From: Siniperca chuatsi
Lineage: Eukaryota; Chordata; Actinopteri; Centrarchiformes; Sinipercidae
Assembly (NCBI RefSeq): GCF_020085105.1
Contig: NC_058055.1
Location: forward strand, 6,099,322-6,163,321
Direction: 5' to 3'
Length of the DNA: 64,000 nucleotides
Position numbers and translations under genes: made by a program. Below, piece by piece: positions 12,592 to 23,700 of this stretch (position 1 is the stretch's first letter; every line of letters begins with the position of its first letter). The notes beneath the pieces are model-generated. The model saw only the letters and a program-made list of their open reading frames with translations, searched no databases and was not told the DNA's origin.

Positions 12592-12613
12592 ACTCATACA
12601 CAAGTGTATGAGT
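12592..12613. repeat. Inverted repeat, 10-bp arms with 2-nt spacer
   Basis: ACTCATACAC, AA, GTGTATGAGT: both arms pair perfectly. It is close to the palindrome at 12551 and about 200 bp left of the LINE insertion site. Confidence 0.7.
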
Positions 12614-12805
12614 ATGGCAAAAATGTAGCTTGTGCATTAGTTGTTTGATTCTGATTAGCTATCTTATTGAATTCTGTAACTGAACTGTAGGCTAAACGCT
12701 GTAAGTTAAATTACATTGAAATTTTGGACGTTCAAATGTTGTACGACATACAAACATGTCATTATATAATGTAAACCATAATTATACAAGAAGGCCTTAC
12801 CTTAG

Positions 12806-12817
12806 ACTGGCAGGCTG
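12806..12817 (+). repeat. Target-site duplication, left copy (I/Nimb-type LINE)
   Basis: ACTGGCAGGCTG is repeated exactly at 16564-16575. The pair brackets the LINE, as expected of target-primed insertion. Confidence 0.85.
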
Positions 12818-15800
12818 GGACATGCAGCGCTGCGCGACAACTGGCTCAGTGGAGTCAGGCTAGAGTCTGTCAAGGAGCAGGAGTTGGAATCGCGTAGCGG
12901 GTAAATACAAACAAGTGTATCGTGAATGTAATAATCATGAACTTTGGGAGTGAGGACGAAGGATGGGACCATGGAGGTATGGAGTGGCAGAAAGTGGTGT
13001 TCAAAAGGAAGAAAAAGAACAATGGAAATAGTGGTAATTTAAGCAGTTCAGGGGCAGAGTCTGCTGAAATGGCAAAAAGAGCCAGGGCATATCTAAGCCC
13101 GAGGCCTAAAAACCAAAACAAGGACTGGAAAGCCATAACTGAGTTTGTTGAGCATTTCCATCTCATATCAGTGGCTAAAGCTCTGGAAAAGGAGGTAGGC
13201 AAAGTAAAGTTTGCAAAGTGCTTGAATAACAAGCATATACTTGTACATGCAGTGAGTCAAGAACAACAACACGCTCTGCTGAAAATGAATACACTGGATG
13301 GTAAAAAAGTAAAAACCCATGAACCTGGCTCAGCTGCTCGATACAGGGGAGTGACATCTGGAGCACCACTGTGTGTCTCAATGGAGGATATCAAAACAGA
13401 ACTGAAAGGAGGGAAAGTGTTTGATGCTAAATGTACTACTACTAAAAGAAATGGAGAAAGAGCAGAAATGCTGTCAGTATGTCAGTATGTCATGTATTGA
13501 TTTAACACTGGTTTCTGCAAATATGGCTAGTCTATGTGAGTGGAAAATATGCAGCGATAACATAGGTAGTGACCACTTTCCTCTTATATGTAATATAGAT
13601 ATAGATAGATGTACCCAAGAAAGTTCTCCTATATATATGGCTTTAAAAAGGCTCAATGGGACAAATTTAAAGAATTCTGCAGGGAATTAGCTAGTAATAT
13701 TAAAATGAATGGAAACGTAGATGAATGTGCTGGTGAAATAACATGTATGATAACTGAAGCTGCCTCAAGAAGTAGAAACTGTACAACAGTGATAACAGGG
13801 AATAAGAGAACTGTACCATGGTGGAATGATGAGTGTAGCTTGGCTATTAAAGAAAGAAATTGTGCTTTCAGAAACTTCAGAAACAACATGAATGTGGACA
13901 ATTTGATGGAATATAAAAGGAAAAGAGCCATAGCATGCAAAATAATTAAAACAGCTAAAATGAATACCTGGAAACAGTTTTGTGTTTCTATTGGAAGAGA
14001 GAGAGAGATGTAGGTCATGTATGGAATATGGTTAAAAAGATGAGAAGGATAAGCAATAAAATATCAGTACTTGCAGATGGAGACCAATTAGCAATAACAG
14101 ATATGGAAAAAAACAACCTCCTGGGAAGAGTCTTTGCCAGTGTTCACAGTGGAAATCACCTTACTGATATACATAAACAAAGGAAAGAAGAAGTCCTAAG
14201 AGATAATGAAAAGGTGCTGGTAAAAAGGTAGAAACCAGCTCCGCTCTGGATATGGAATTCACCTTGAGGGAAATGAGAAGGGCATTAAAGGACAGCAGAT
14301 ATTCTGCTCCGGGACAAGATCAGCTGAGTTCTGCTATGTTCAGTCACTTACTTTTTAGAAAAAGGAAGACTGTTAAACGAGTATCAGAGCAGATTTAGGA
14401 AAGGAAGATCCACAGCAGATGCTCTAATTAAAGTAAGTAATGAAACTGAAAAGACCCTTAATGTGAAGGAAAGGATGGCTGTAGTTTTCTTTGACAGTGA
14501 GAAAGCGTATGATTGCATGTGGAGAGAAGGTCTGTTAATTAAACTGAACAAGGTTATATAACTGGATCAAGGATTTTCTATCAAACCGAACATTATCCTA
14601 GTTAAAGTAGGATCAGAAATCTCAGATAGTTTTGTCATTAAAAATGGGATACCACAAGGTAGCGTCATCAGTCCAGTTCTATTTAATATCATGATTTTTG
14701 AAAATACAGGGACAGGTATACAGGCAGCACTGTACGCAGACGATGGAGCAATCTGGAAAAGGGGAAAGAATTGCTCACATGTGTTGAAAAGTTTACACAA
14801 AACAATAGTCGTGTAGAGAGATGGTCTTATGATTGGGGATTCAAAATGTCAGTAGCAAAATCATGCAATGTGCTGGTCACTAAAAAGAAGATAGGTAATG
14901 AGCAGAGGTTAACACTATATAGCAAGCCCATGGAAAGAGTCAGAGTGTTTAAATATCTTGGTCTATGGATTGATGAAAAATATGAGGTGTGTGGTCGGAA
15001 TTGAATGGAGAGCTGACAAAGAAGCATTATTCCACATATACAGTGCTTTGCTGAGAGCTACTTTGGATTATGGCTGCATGGTGTATGAAGCAGCAGCAAA
15101 AACTCACCTAGAAAAACTGGACAGGATACAACACAGGGCACTAAGACTTAGTATAGGAGCAGTCAAAACCACGCCCATTAATGCAGTGCTGGTTGAATCC
15201 AGTGGACTGCCTCTGCATCTGAGCAGAACTAAGTTATCACTAACATACTGGGTAATAATCCAGGGAGGAGGAGATGGAAACTTAGCATCAACCGTTCTGC
15301 AGAACTGTTGGGAATACATAACATTTTCTGGTAAAGGTTTTGGCTGGGACATTAACAAGAAGGTGAAACAGTACAAATTAGATACTATACAACACAGTAG
15401 TTATCCATAGCAGCATTTCCCCACGGATATTTCCACAACCCAAAGTATCTTCAAATATTAGAAAAGAGGAGAGAGTGGACAGAGAGGAATAATAATATTG
15501 GGTGCATGGTTCAAGAGTATTTGAAGAAAAGTTACTATAATTATCTAAATATTTTTACAGATGGATCAAAACATTCAAATAATGAACATGTAGGGGTGGG
15601 TATATACTTCCCAGAATCTGACAAAGGAATTGTTAAGAGAATCTCAAACAGGTTATCAGTATACACAGCAGAAGTCTTCAGTGGGTAGAGGAGGTTAAAC
15701 TGATTAAAGTGGAGGTATGTTTAGATTCTGCAATACAAAGCATACAGTCAGGAGAAACAGTCCGAGAGGATCTTTTAATTGAAGTTTATGCGAGCCTACT

Positions 15801-16563
15801 AAATCTGCAGCAACCAGGAATAGATGTTCATTTCTGCTGGAGAACAGCTCACGCTGGAATAGAGGGAAATGAGATTGCAGATAAACTTGCTAAACATGCA
15901 CTAAACAAAAATGATAATGACATTTTAGAAATTTGTTTTGGGAGATCAGAAGCACAATCACTAACTCATCAGGGAATAATGACATCATTGCAGGAAACAT
16001 GGAACAATGACAGTAAGGGCAGAGAATACTATAAAATCCAAAAATCTGTCAGTCAGAAACAATCAAGGTAAATGTAGGAAAGAAGATGTTATCTTTTCTA
16101 GGCTAAGACTAGGACACACAGGACTCAATGCAACCTTGTATACCATGAAAAAGTCAGGGTCAGATAAATGTGAGACTTGTAACTGAAAGGAATCTGCTGA
16201 ACACGTGCTGATGGGATGTAAGAGGTTCAGTGTAGAAAGAGAGAGACTGAAAGGCAGAGTGGTAGAGAGGCAGGGAGTGGAGCATCAGAGGTCTGTTAGA
16301 GACAGGGGAGAAATGGTTACGGGTTCAAAGGGCTTTATTCAAATATTTAAAAGAAACAGGTATAATATCTAGAATATAAAATCTATAAAGTGGAAAAAAA
16401 TGTTTTGTTTTTCCCCCGTTTGTTAGTTTTGGTTAAAGTCATGATGTTATACACTCCGATACAGTAGGTGGCGGCATGCACCTTTAACGTTGGTTTGTAG
16501 CCCGCCAGTAAATCAAAGAAGAAGACGACAACAACGACGACGACGACGAAGAAGAAGAAGAAC
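12818..16563 (+). mobile_element. I/Nimb-type LINE with gag-like ORF and RNase H, internally deleted
   Basis: The element is bounded by a 12-bp target duplication and ends in a GAA/GAC-rich tail. In order it shows: a GC-rich 5' leader; a gag-like ORF from ATG 12937 to about 13450; the C-terminal end of an endonuclease (CIDLTLVSANMASLCEW and IGSDHFPLIC, near 13500-13590); a linker ending in a WKQF block; reverse-transcriptase motifs SAPGQDQLS, VVFFDSEKAYD, GIPQGSVISPVLFN and LYADDGA (about 14240-14760); and an RNase H with FTDGSKHSN and HAGIEGNEIADKLAKH (about 15550-15900). An RNase H downstream of the RT plus an ORF1 gag is typical of the I group of LINEs. The second half of ORF1, most of the endonuclease and part of the RT fingers appear to be missing, and the remaining reading frame is broken in several places. 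It is not expected to move on its own. Confidence 0.9.
12937..13500 (+). pseudogene. LINE ORF1 (gag-like) remnant
   Basis: An open frame of about 187 codons begins MNFGSEDEGWDHGG and has a lysine-rich block (KRKKKN) and a domain with EFVEHFHLIS and FAKCLNNKHILVHAVS. This resembles the RNA-binding ORF1 product of I/Nimb-type LINEs. It then runs abruptly into sequence from the end of the endonuclease, which marks an internal deletion. No zinc knuckles remain. Confidence 0.7.
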
Positions 16564-16575
16564 ACTGGCAGGCTG
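16564..16575 (+). repeat. Target-site duplication, right copy (I/Nimb-type LINE)
   Basis: Exact repeat of 12806-12817, directly after the GAAGAAGAAGAAC tail of the LINE and 114 bp before the atp5mg start codon. Confidence 0.85.
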
Positions 16576-16689
16576 TTTCTGTACAGGCACTTGTGTGGTC
16601 AGCTGCAGTCGCGGGTCCTGGTCCTTGAGGTGACATTCAGTCGGCTAGCAGGAACCGGGCAAGCAGTTAGCATCGACAAACAAGTCAAC
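16576..16689 (+). promoter_or_regulatory. atp5mg: atp5mg 5' UTR and proximal promoter remnant
   Basis: Only 114 bp of native sequence separate the LINE target duplication from the atp5mg start codon. There is no clear TATA box; it contains CAGCTGCAG and GGCTAGCAGG. The transcription start must lie either here or inside the LINE tail, so the original upstream promoter sequence was moved about 3.7 kb away by the insertion. Confidence 0.55.
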
Positions 16690-18801
16690 ATGGCACAGGC
16701 AGTGCAAAAACTGGTCGCTAAAGTACCTACGCTGGTCGGCGGTAAGTTAATCTGTTGTGTTATTATAACATGTATCCAATAATGAGGAACTAAACTGTAG
16801 GTAGTATAATCCTTATTGACAAAACGTAGCTAGGCCGACGCTGTCAACTGCACCGAGACCCAGCCATCAATTCAATTAAGTGAATGTAACGTTAACGTTA
16901 GTTAATGCAATTCGGTGCAGAAAACACTGAATTGAGATTTCATGTTGCTTTCTTTTCTCTGACTACATTTGCTTTTCTGCTAGCTAGCACGCGTGATTTG
17001 TATTGTTTACACCTATGGTTTACACTCAATGAGCATAAGGCATATAGCTAAGTGGCTATTGCTACCAATAAGCATGCAAGGAAACTCAAAGCTCAAAGCT
17101 ATCTTTAGCCGCAGCAAAGGAAAGTTGCACCAGACTCGTAATTGTACTATTTCTTCTCTCTTAGCCGCTGTCACCTACTCCAAACCTCGGCTAGCAACCT
17201 TCTGGCACTATGCCCGTGTTGAGCTTGTCCCTCCTACCCCTGCCGAGATCCCCAAGGCCATCCAGGGGGCCACAAACCTCATCAAGGGTGTCCAGACAGG
17301 ACGTCTCGGTCAAACAACAGTAAAGGTGCGTGTGTCATTGTTATTTGGTTCAAAATATATCAAGTATATGTTATCAGAATCAGAAACTCTTTTGCTACAG
17401 CAGTGCACACAGGAATAGAAGTACTAAGCAAAAAACTATAATACACTATAATACAGGTCAGAAAATAAATGTACCAAGTGGGTATAAGTATAAAATAAAA
17501 TAAGTGCGAAGTACAAAGTGGGTTTTACTGGTTGATGATAATAATATGGTATAAAGTAGTAGCACATGAACTGCCAAGTTAAGTGTAGCTTATTTATAAT
17601 GAGACGGAGGATATTGTACAGCAGTAATAGAGGTAAGTGCACAGCAGTAATATTATCAAAACCCACTGTGCCATACCATATCATTATAAATTCCAATACA
17701 AGCTTCTAAATTGTCACTTTATATGTCCCATTTCAGACCTGGTTCTCAAGACTTGTCTCCTAGATTCGTTGACAAAACACTAGGTTGTGGTAGCTGTAGG
17801 GTACATTCATAATAAGGAGAATTGGAGACTTTATGATATCCTGATAGAATAGGAAACACCTTGAAGACTATGTTGCCCCAAAGGTTTGACTCCCATGGTG
17901 AACTGTAAACCAGTAAGCAGTTTATTGACCAAAATTGTTTTCTGTCATTGTAAATGTCATTCATATCAAAGGTTTACCAAAAGTTCACTTAAATGAAAAT
18001 ATATTACATACTTATTCCTTAGCCATGTGAATTGTTAGTTGTATTAGCCTAAGTTGTTAGATAACCACTACCACCCCCCCAATTCAATGGAGGTGAATGG
18101 GATGTTTGTTTTTTGTGATGAAAAAAATACCATATTGTGAATTGGATTTTCTTTTTTAACCTATGTCACAAAATATTTTCTAATGAAAACTGCTCAGTGG
18201 TATATGATATGGAATGGTGTGTATATATATATAATAAATGGATAGGGGTTGAGGCCAAAATTGAATGAAATGATCTGCAAAGGGAGATAGCATATACTTT
18301 TCTACAGAAAAACCATTGTAACATAAAGCTTCTAACCTTTTTACTTCGAATAATCATGTTTAAACAAAGAATAAAACACAAGTGGGTATACATAATGTAC
18401 AATGGGTTTAGAGGTTTTATAGAGTAGAACTTGAGGGGATTTTATGCGCTCTGAAACGCTTATTGATCACTGTCAGTGATGAAGGAAATTTGCGAATTTA
18501 TTATGTCAGCACACAGTAACCCATTATTTACACAAATAAATAGTCATGTTGTCAAAATTAGGATGTGAAAAGTTCTAATGGAGCAGGACTCACAACATAA
18601 GATGACAATGACAGTAAGATTGTCGTCTGTGGCTAATATCACATTTTGCTTGATACGTTTCTCCAGAAGGAAATCTAATTCAATTTGTTTGTTTCCTCAC
18701 AGGATGCTTTTCGGAATGGACTGGTGGCCACTGAAGTGTTGATGTGGTTCTACATTGGAGAGTGCATTGGCAAAGGAGGCATCATTGGCTATAATGTCTG
18801 A
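16690..18801 (+). CDS. atp5mg: ATP synthase membrane subunit g, complete
   Basis: Three exons (16690-16741, 17165-17325, 18703-18801) give 103 codons plus TGA, the normal length for subunit g. The protein starts [15 protein letters not shown], contains [20 protein letters not shown] and ends [20 protein letters not shown] plus NV, with one C-terminal membrane segment. Subunit g belongs to the Fo peripheral domain of mitochondrial ATP synthase and takes part in dimer formation and cristae shape. All splice sites are GT-AG and phases agree. Intron 1 holds GCTAGCTAGC and GTTAACGTTA motifs; intron 2 holds a reversed LINE tail. A LINE sits immediately upstream. Confidence 0.97.
16825..17110. other. 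GCTAGC/GTTAACG motif cluster in atp5mg intron 1
   Basis: AACGTAGCTAGG, TGTAACGTTAACGTTAGTTA, GCTAGCTAGCACG and ATATAGCTAAG are spread through intron 1, directly after the first coding exon. Compare the clusters at 600-720 and 38055-38125, which occupy the same position relative to their genes. Confidence 0.5.
17373..17580 (-). mobile_element. 3' tail of a non-LTR retrotransposon, copy 2 (reversed)
   Basis: Read on the minus strand this matches 7843-8096: AACTTGGCAGTTCATGTG, CCCACTTTGTACTTCGCAC, GTACTTCTATTCCTGTGTGC and AAAGAGTTTCTGATTCTGAT. Compared with copy 1 it lacks about 22 bp (from CCCCTCGGGG to AAAGTAT). It lies in intron 2 of atp5mg, opposite to the gene. Confidence 0.8.
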
Positions 18802-18877
18802 ATTTTGGACTGTCGTGCTTTTTTTTTTCTTCTCTTGAGCGTTGTAGGCTCAACTTCCTGCCAGAATCCTGGGAACC

Positions 18878-18883
18878 AATAAA
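18878..18883 (+). terminator. atp5mg: atp5mg polyadenylation signal
   Basis: AATAAA lies 77 bp after the stop codon, giving a short 3' UTR typical of this gene. Confidence 0.8.
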
Positions 18884-18899
18884 CAGATGTCTATTGTTA

Positions 18900-20746
18900 A
18901 AAAAATGACTTGTTTTCTGACTCCTTGCTTTTTATATGACATGCTTTTATTTAACAAATGTGTTTGACAAATGTGAGCATACAGCTAAAGGAAATATGAA
19001 ATACTTTCTCCACCGGACACTTCTACCCAGTATATTTGAAGTGTTTTTAGTGTAGTTCATACAGAGTGGAATAGTCCTTTTTCACAGAGAACATTTTGAC
19101 ATGCCACTGTAGGAAACGCTCGGGTGTAAATAATAAAATGAATGATGGCTGAATTCCATTTAGCTGGTTCAGTTTCAGGGGCTTGGTATTGTGCATGCAG
19201 GCTCTCTGTCAGACAATGGAGACATCATTATTGGTATTAGTAACATACGTGCTTAAAATGCCTGCTGTGAAAAAGGCTTATTGCTTAATGCCGTGATTGT
19301 CATTAGACAAACTCAGACTCTTGAGCTGCTGTTTAGACAAGTATAACTGTACATTGTATGTATTGTAATACAGTATATTGCTGTCCTATTGTAGATTTAT
19401 GCAGAAAAATCCAAAGTATCTCGTTAAAATGTATCTGAAGTTAATGGCATATTTTCTGACATATGATGCACCTTTGAAGATAGTCAGAACATATCAGTGC
19501 TGCTGTTATTTTGGCAGTTTGACTTTAATGATACACATTATGCCCGTAGTAACAGTGGTCATTACATTTTTATTTCAGTTCAGTTCCTGTAATCAACCGA
19601 CAGAGGGAGCCGTGAGTATTTTCAGTAGTCAAGTAGTGTTAGTACAGAAAGTTCAAATTATATCTGTTGATACCGATACTCTTGACATTTTTTAGACTTG
19701 GCCTTTGTTAAAGCTCAAATAATAAAAATAAATCAAACAAGTAGTTATATTTTCTTATTTAAATTCACATTGAACAGATATGGACCATGTGGTCCTCTTG
19801 TTTATATGAAATAGATCAATAATCTCCAAAAAACATAAATCAGTTCATTCATTTAGCTCTTTATTTAGAACTATAAATGAATAATTTTGTTACAAAATAA
19901 GTTTTTTCTTGATATCAATTTTACTCTGGTTGTACATTATATAAGTAAACATACATAAAGTTAAATACGGGTTAGTTCAATTGAAAAAAAACTGTAAGGA
20001 CTCTCAGCAGCTGATATGACCATCAGATGATATCAAAACATGACAAAATGAAATGACGAAACATTTTTCTGAATGTGTTGAAACCATAATAATACCTGTT
20101 AATGTACCAACATCAGTGTTATTCTATGACTCATACCGATCATAAGAGTGCAATATATTTTCAGTTAATTATGCAATAATATTGGTCAACAATGTAATGA
20201 CCTATCATAAGAAAATGGACCTCAGGTTATCTCAGGGTACATTCATTATGACATAATTACATCATCACTTGAAATATGTCACACCCTTTATGAAGTAATA
20301 ATTGTGGGTAAATGTAAAAATGAGATGCTATCTGTGGGAACATGTAACATATACAGGTTTAGCTCACAGAGACTGACATTTACTACGTGCTGTCATGTTA
20401 TAATATTATCCAGTAGTTATGATCAGATGCTAAAAGGAATAACACTTCTCTTTACATTGTACTTATGTGATTATGTAGTAATTATATATTTCAATAATGT
20501 CTTAGAAAACATGAAAATGAAAATGTGGTTTGACAGCATAATGCAAAACATGATGTGATGTGTAGAGTTAAAAAAAAAGTAGATACACATTTAGGTGGAA
20601 CATTTTTCTTAAAAAATAAGCAATGAAACTCAATGTGGTTTGGTACAGTTTCGAAATTTAGCAAAAATATATATTCCAAAAGCATTGCGGCATTTTATGA
20701 GAAACACCTGGAAAAGATTTTCAAATGAGAGCTCAGATATCAGTGT
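18900..20746. other. Spacer between atp5mg and the minus-strand TRIM gene
   Basis: AT-rich sequence with no recognisable coding segment. The right part (up to 20746) is probably the 3' UTR of the minus-strand TRIM gene. The two genes are convergent. Confidence 0.5.
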
Positions 20747-23700
20747 TCACTTGACATTGCAGATCTTGACTGAGGTTCCAACTCCAAAGCCTGGATAGAG
20801 GGGCTCAACAAATGTGGTCTCAAACCTGTGCAGGAGGGTCATGGTGTTACCTATGCTATAAAATGCCAACACACCCGCAGTGTGGTCCAGGTACACGCCT
20901 ATCCTTGGGGAGTGGGGGGCGTTGATGGCTTTGTCCACCCGGTTGTGCCAGGCAGAGTAACCTGTGTCAGAACAGAGGAGACTCCAGGATTTGTCGTTGT
21001 AGCCCAGCAGACACAGTGAGCCTTTGCCCTTCCGGCTGAGGCTTTTGTAGGCCACTCCAATGGAGAACTCCCCGCTCCACTCGATCTCCCAGTAGAAGCG
21101 GCCTCCGGACAGGGCCTCCCGGCACAGCACCTGGGCAAAGCTGTCAAACCTCTCCGAGTTGTCTCTGTAGGGCTGCAGGTCCCTGGTGCGGATGACTTTT
21201 CTGCTGTTTTCAGAGATGTACAGCTCCTTGTAGGCTGTGTTAGGGTCCAGTTTCAGCTGGCAGAAGCCTGGAGGAGAAGAAACAATACATTTTTATATTA
21301 CTTATTTGGTAACTGAATTGCGTTACAGTTAAATTGTCACATTTCAGGTAAATACACCAGATACTTACATTTCACAAAATCTGCCCTGCTCTTTGGCTCT
21401 GGAGGAGGAGTGTTGTCCACTGTCATTTCTTTGCCTGCACATGAAGAAGCACTGTGTCAGGTCAATGTGAACTGCGTACACCCACACACGCCTTTAATTC
21501 TTTTGTTGATGTGTTTTTGCAGTGTTTTTAACTGAAGAATCTGTGATGCAATTGCTTTATGGTTTGCCTCCAACAATTCATGGCGACTACATTATCAACC
21601 TAAATAATAATTAACCTCCTACAGTCGTATATTGCTATAGGACGTGACAGCACTCACCTCTGCTCCTTCGGTCCAATGTTCGACTTTCTGTAGTGTACAC
21701 TGGGACCTCATTCACTACAACACAGAACACATTCATATTTAGCATATTTGAGTTTTTTGGTGTTTTCTGCCCATCACGTAGAATATTGTGTTTCTGCTGC
21801 TAAAGTCAGACCTGACTTGGAGATCTTTAGCAGCTCCTCTCTGCCAAACTCCTCAAGGCGGTCCTTGATCTCAGCCACAGCTTTCCTGACAGCCCCGAAG
21901 GAGAAGTCAGGGTTCACCGTCACTCTGGGTATGAAGCCATCATCAGTGGGGGTGCAGAGGTAGTGGAAGTTCTGATGAGAACAGAAAAGCAAGCGTCATG
22001 ACGAAGACGAATACACATCAACATGAACTATCTGAGTAATTTATTAGTTTCTTTTGTTTTGAAGATGATGATTTTTTCTGGCTTTTTTGCCTTATTGGAT
22101 AGGATCAGCTGAAGAGAGACAGGAAAGGGGGGAGAGAGAGAGGGGATGATATGCAGCAAAGGCCCCCGGGCTGGAATCGAACTCTGGCCGCTGCAATGAG
22201 GACTCAGCCTTAGTACATGGTGCGTGCAATTTTGATAGATTGATAGTAAAAGGGACATCCAAAGGCGGGGATGTTTTGTGTCCATCTAAATTTCCATTCT
22301 CAGTATTGTGAGTAATATATCAAAGTGCTACCTCTTCAGTTGCTTGTTTAGAAATTCTTATGTCCAATTGATACAAAATCTTTATACTGTCATCGTGATC
22401 ATGCATTAGAAAGCATTATTAAGAATTACTATTAAAAACCACACCCATATGTTCTGATTGATTCAGTGTGAGTTATTGGCTGGTATAAGGCCCAAATTAG
22501 AATAAAAATGAAAAGCCGTGACACATGAAATTCACAGTGTTACCGTGTCAACGTATTGCCTTATTTGTTGGATGATACCGCCAGATTACATTAACATCAT
22601 TAAATGACAACTCCAGATGTATTTCTTAAATTAACAGTTGCTCTAAAGCTGTACGTTACCTGCAAAAAGTGGATGTGATCCTCGGTGCTGTACAGCTGCT
22701 TGAGGCCGGACTCCTTTTTCTTCAGTTCATCGATCTCTTGCTCCAGTCGCTCGATCAAAGCCTCGGCCTGGTTGAAAGCAGCCTTCTCGTTGATACCGAT
22801 CAGCTTGGTCACCTCTGACCTCATCCTCTCAATGGAGCGGATCATGTCCTCAAACATCTTCTGGCTCTCCACCATGGCTCTCTGGGCCGAGTTCTGGACA
22901 GAACACTCAAGATGTCAGTGTTTTACAGAAGACGCTGCCACAGTGAACATCTTAGAGCAATGTCTTGCATGGAAATACATGACATTTACTGGTTGAAAGA
23001 TGAATAATCAAGAAAGTTGGTTGGTGGAAAGATACAGCATATTATCAACATATAATCCTTACCTTCAATGAATCCACAGCAGTCTTCAGTTCCTCCAGCT
23101 CCTTCACCCTCTCCTGGCATTTTTGTCTAATCTCAGCTTGGGAGACTCCCAAGAGTTTCTGCAAAATAAAGGCTTATTACACAGCCATCTATTTCACTGT
23201 TTTGTTAAGCATGCACTCCCATGCTGGCTGGTTGTACTGGCTTCCTTCAATTTATTATGTAGAAGTATGCAAAAGGTGCATTAAATTAGATTTATCAGAT
23301 GTAGCTGAATGTCATGCTGTTTTATTGTATGAGAAATAAAGCCTCATATTTGTTGGTTCAGTAAAAACATTCTTTCTCATCAAGAAATATCTGGGGAGGC
23401 CCTTCGGCACGTCTAATAAACCCTACTCAAAGAATCTTTTTAATACAGCCAGCTTTTATCTCAGAGGGAGAGGGGGGAAAAAACCAGTAATGGAATTCTG
23501 GCCATGTTAGGAATGTGAACCTACTGATGTTTCAAGGTGCACACACCACTGACATGCAGAATAGAGGGCTTCTAATTCAACTTTTACTCAAGCCCACCAA
23601 CCCATTCTTCAAGATAAGCTTGAGGAATGTGGGGAATCTAGGGAGGAGGGGTGAACATGAGAGGGGGAGGGGAGAGAGCGGGAGACAGAGTGAGATGTGT

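Larger units (their letters stand above)
11443..12805. other. pdzd3 3' UTR and AT-rich spacer
   Basis: A candidate polyadenylation signal AATAAA is at 11756-11761. Beyond it the DNA is AT-rich without coding signal, and carries two short palindromes listed separately, up to the LINE target site at 12806. Confidence 0.5.
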
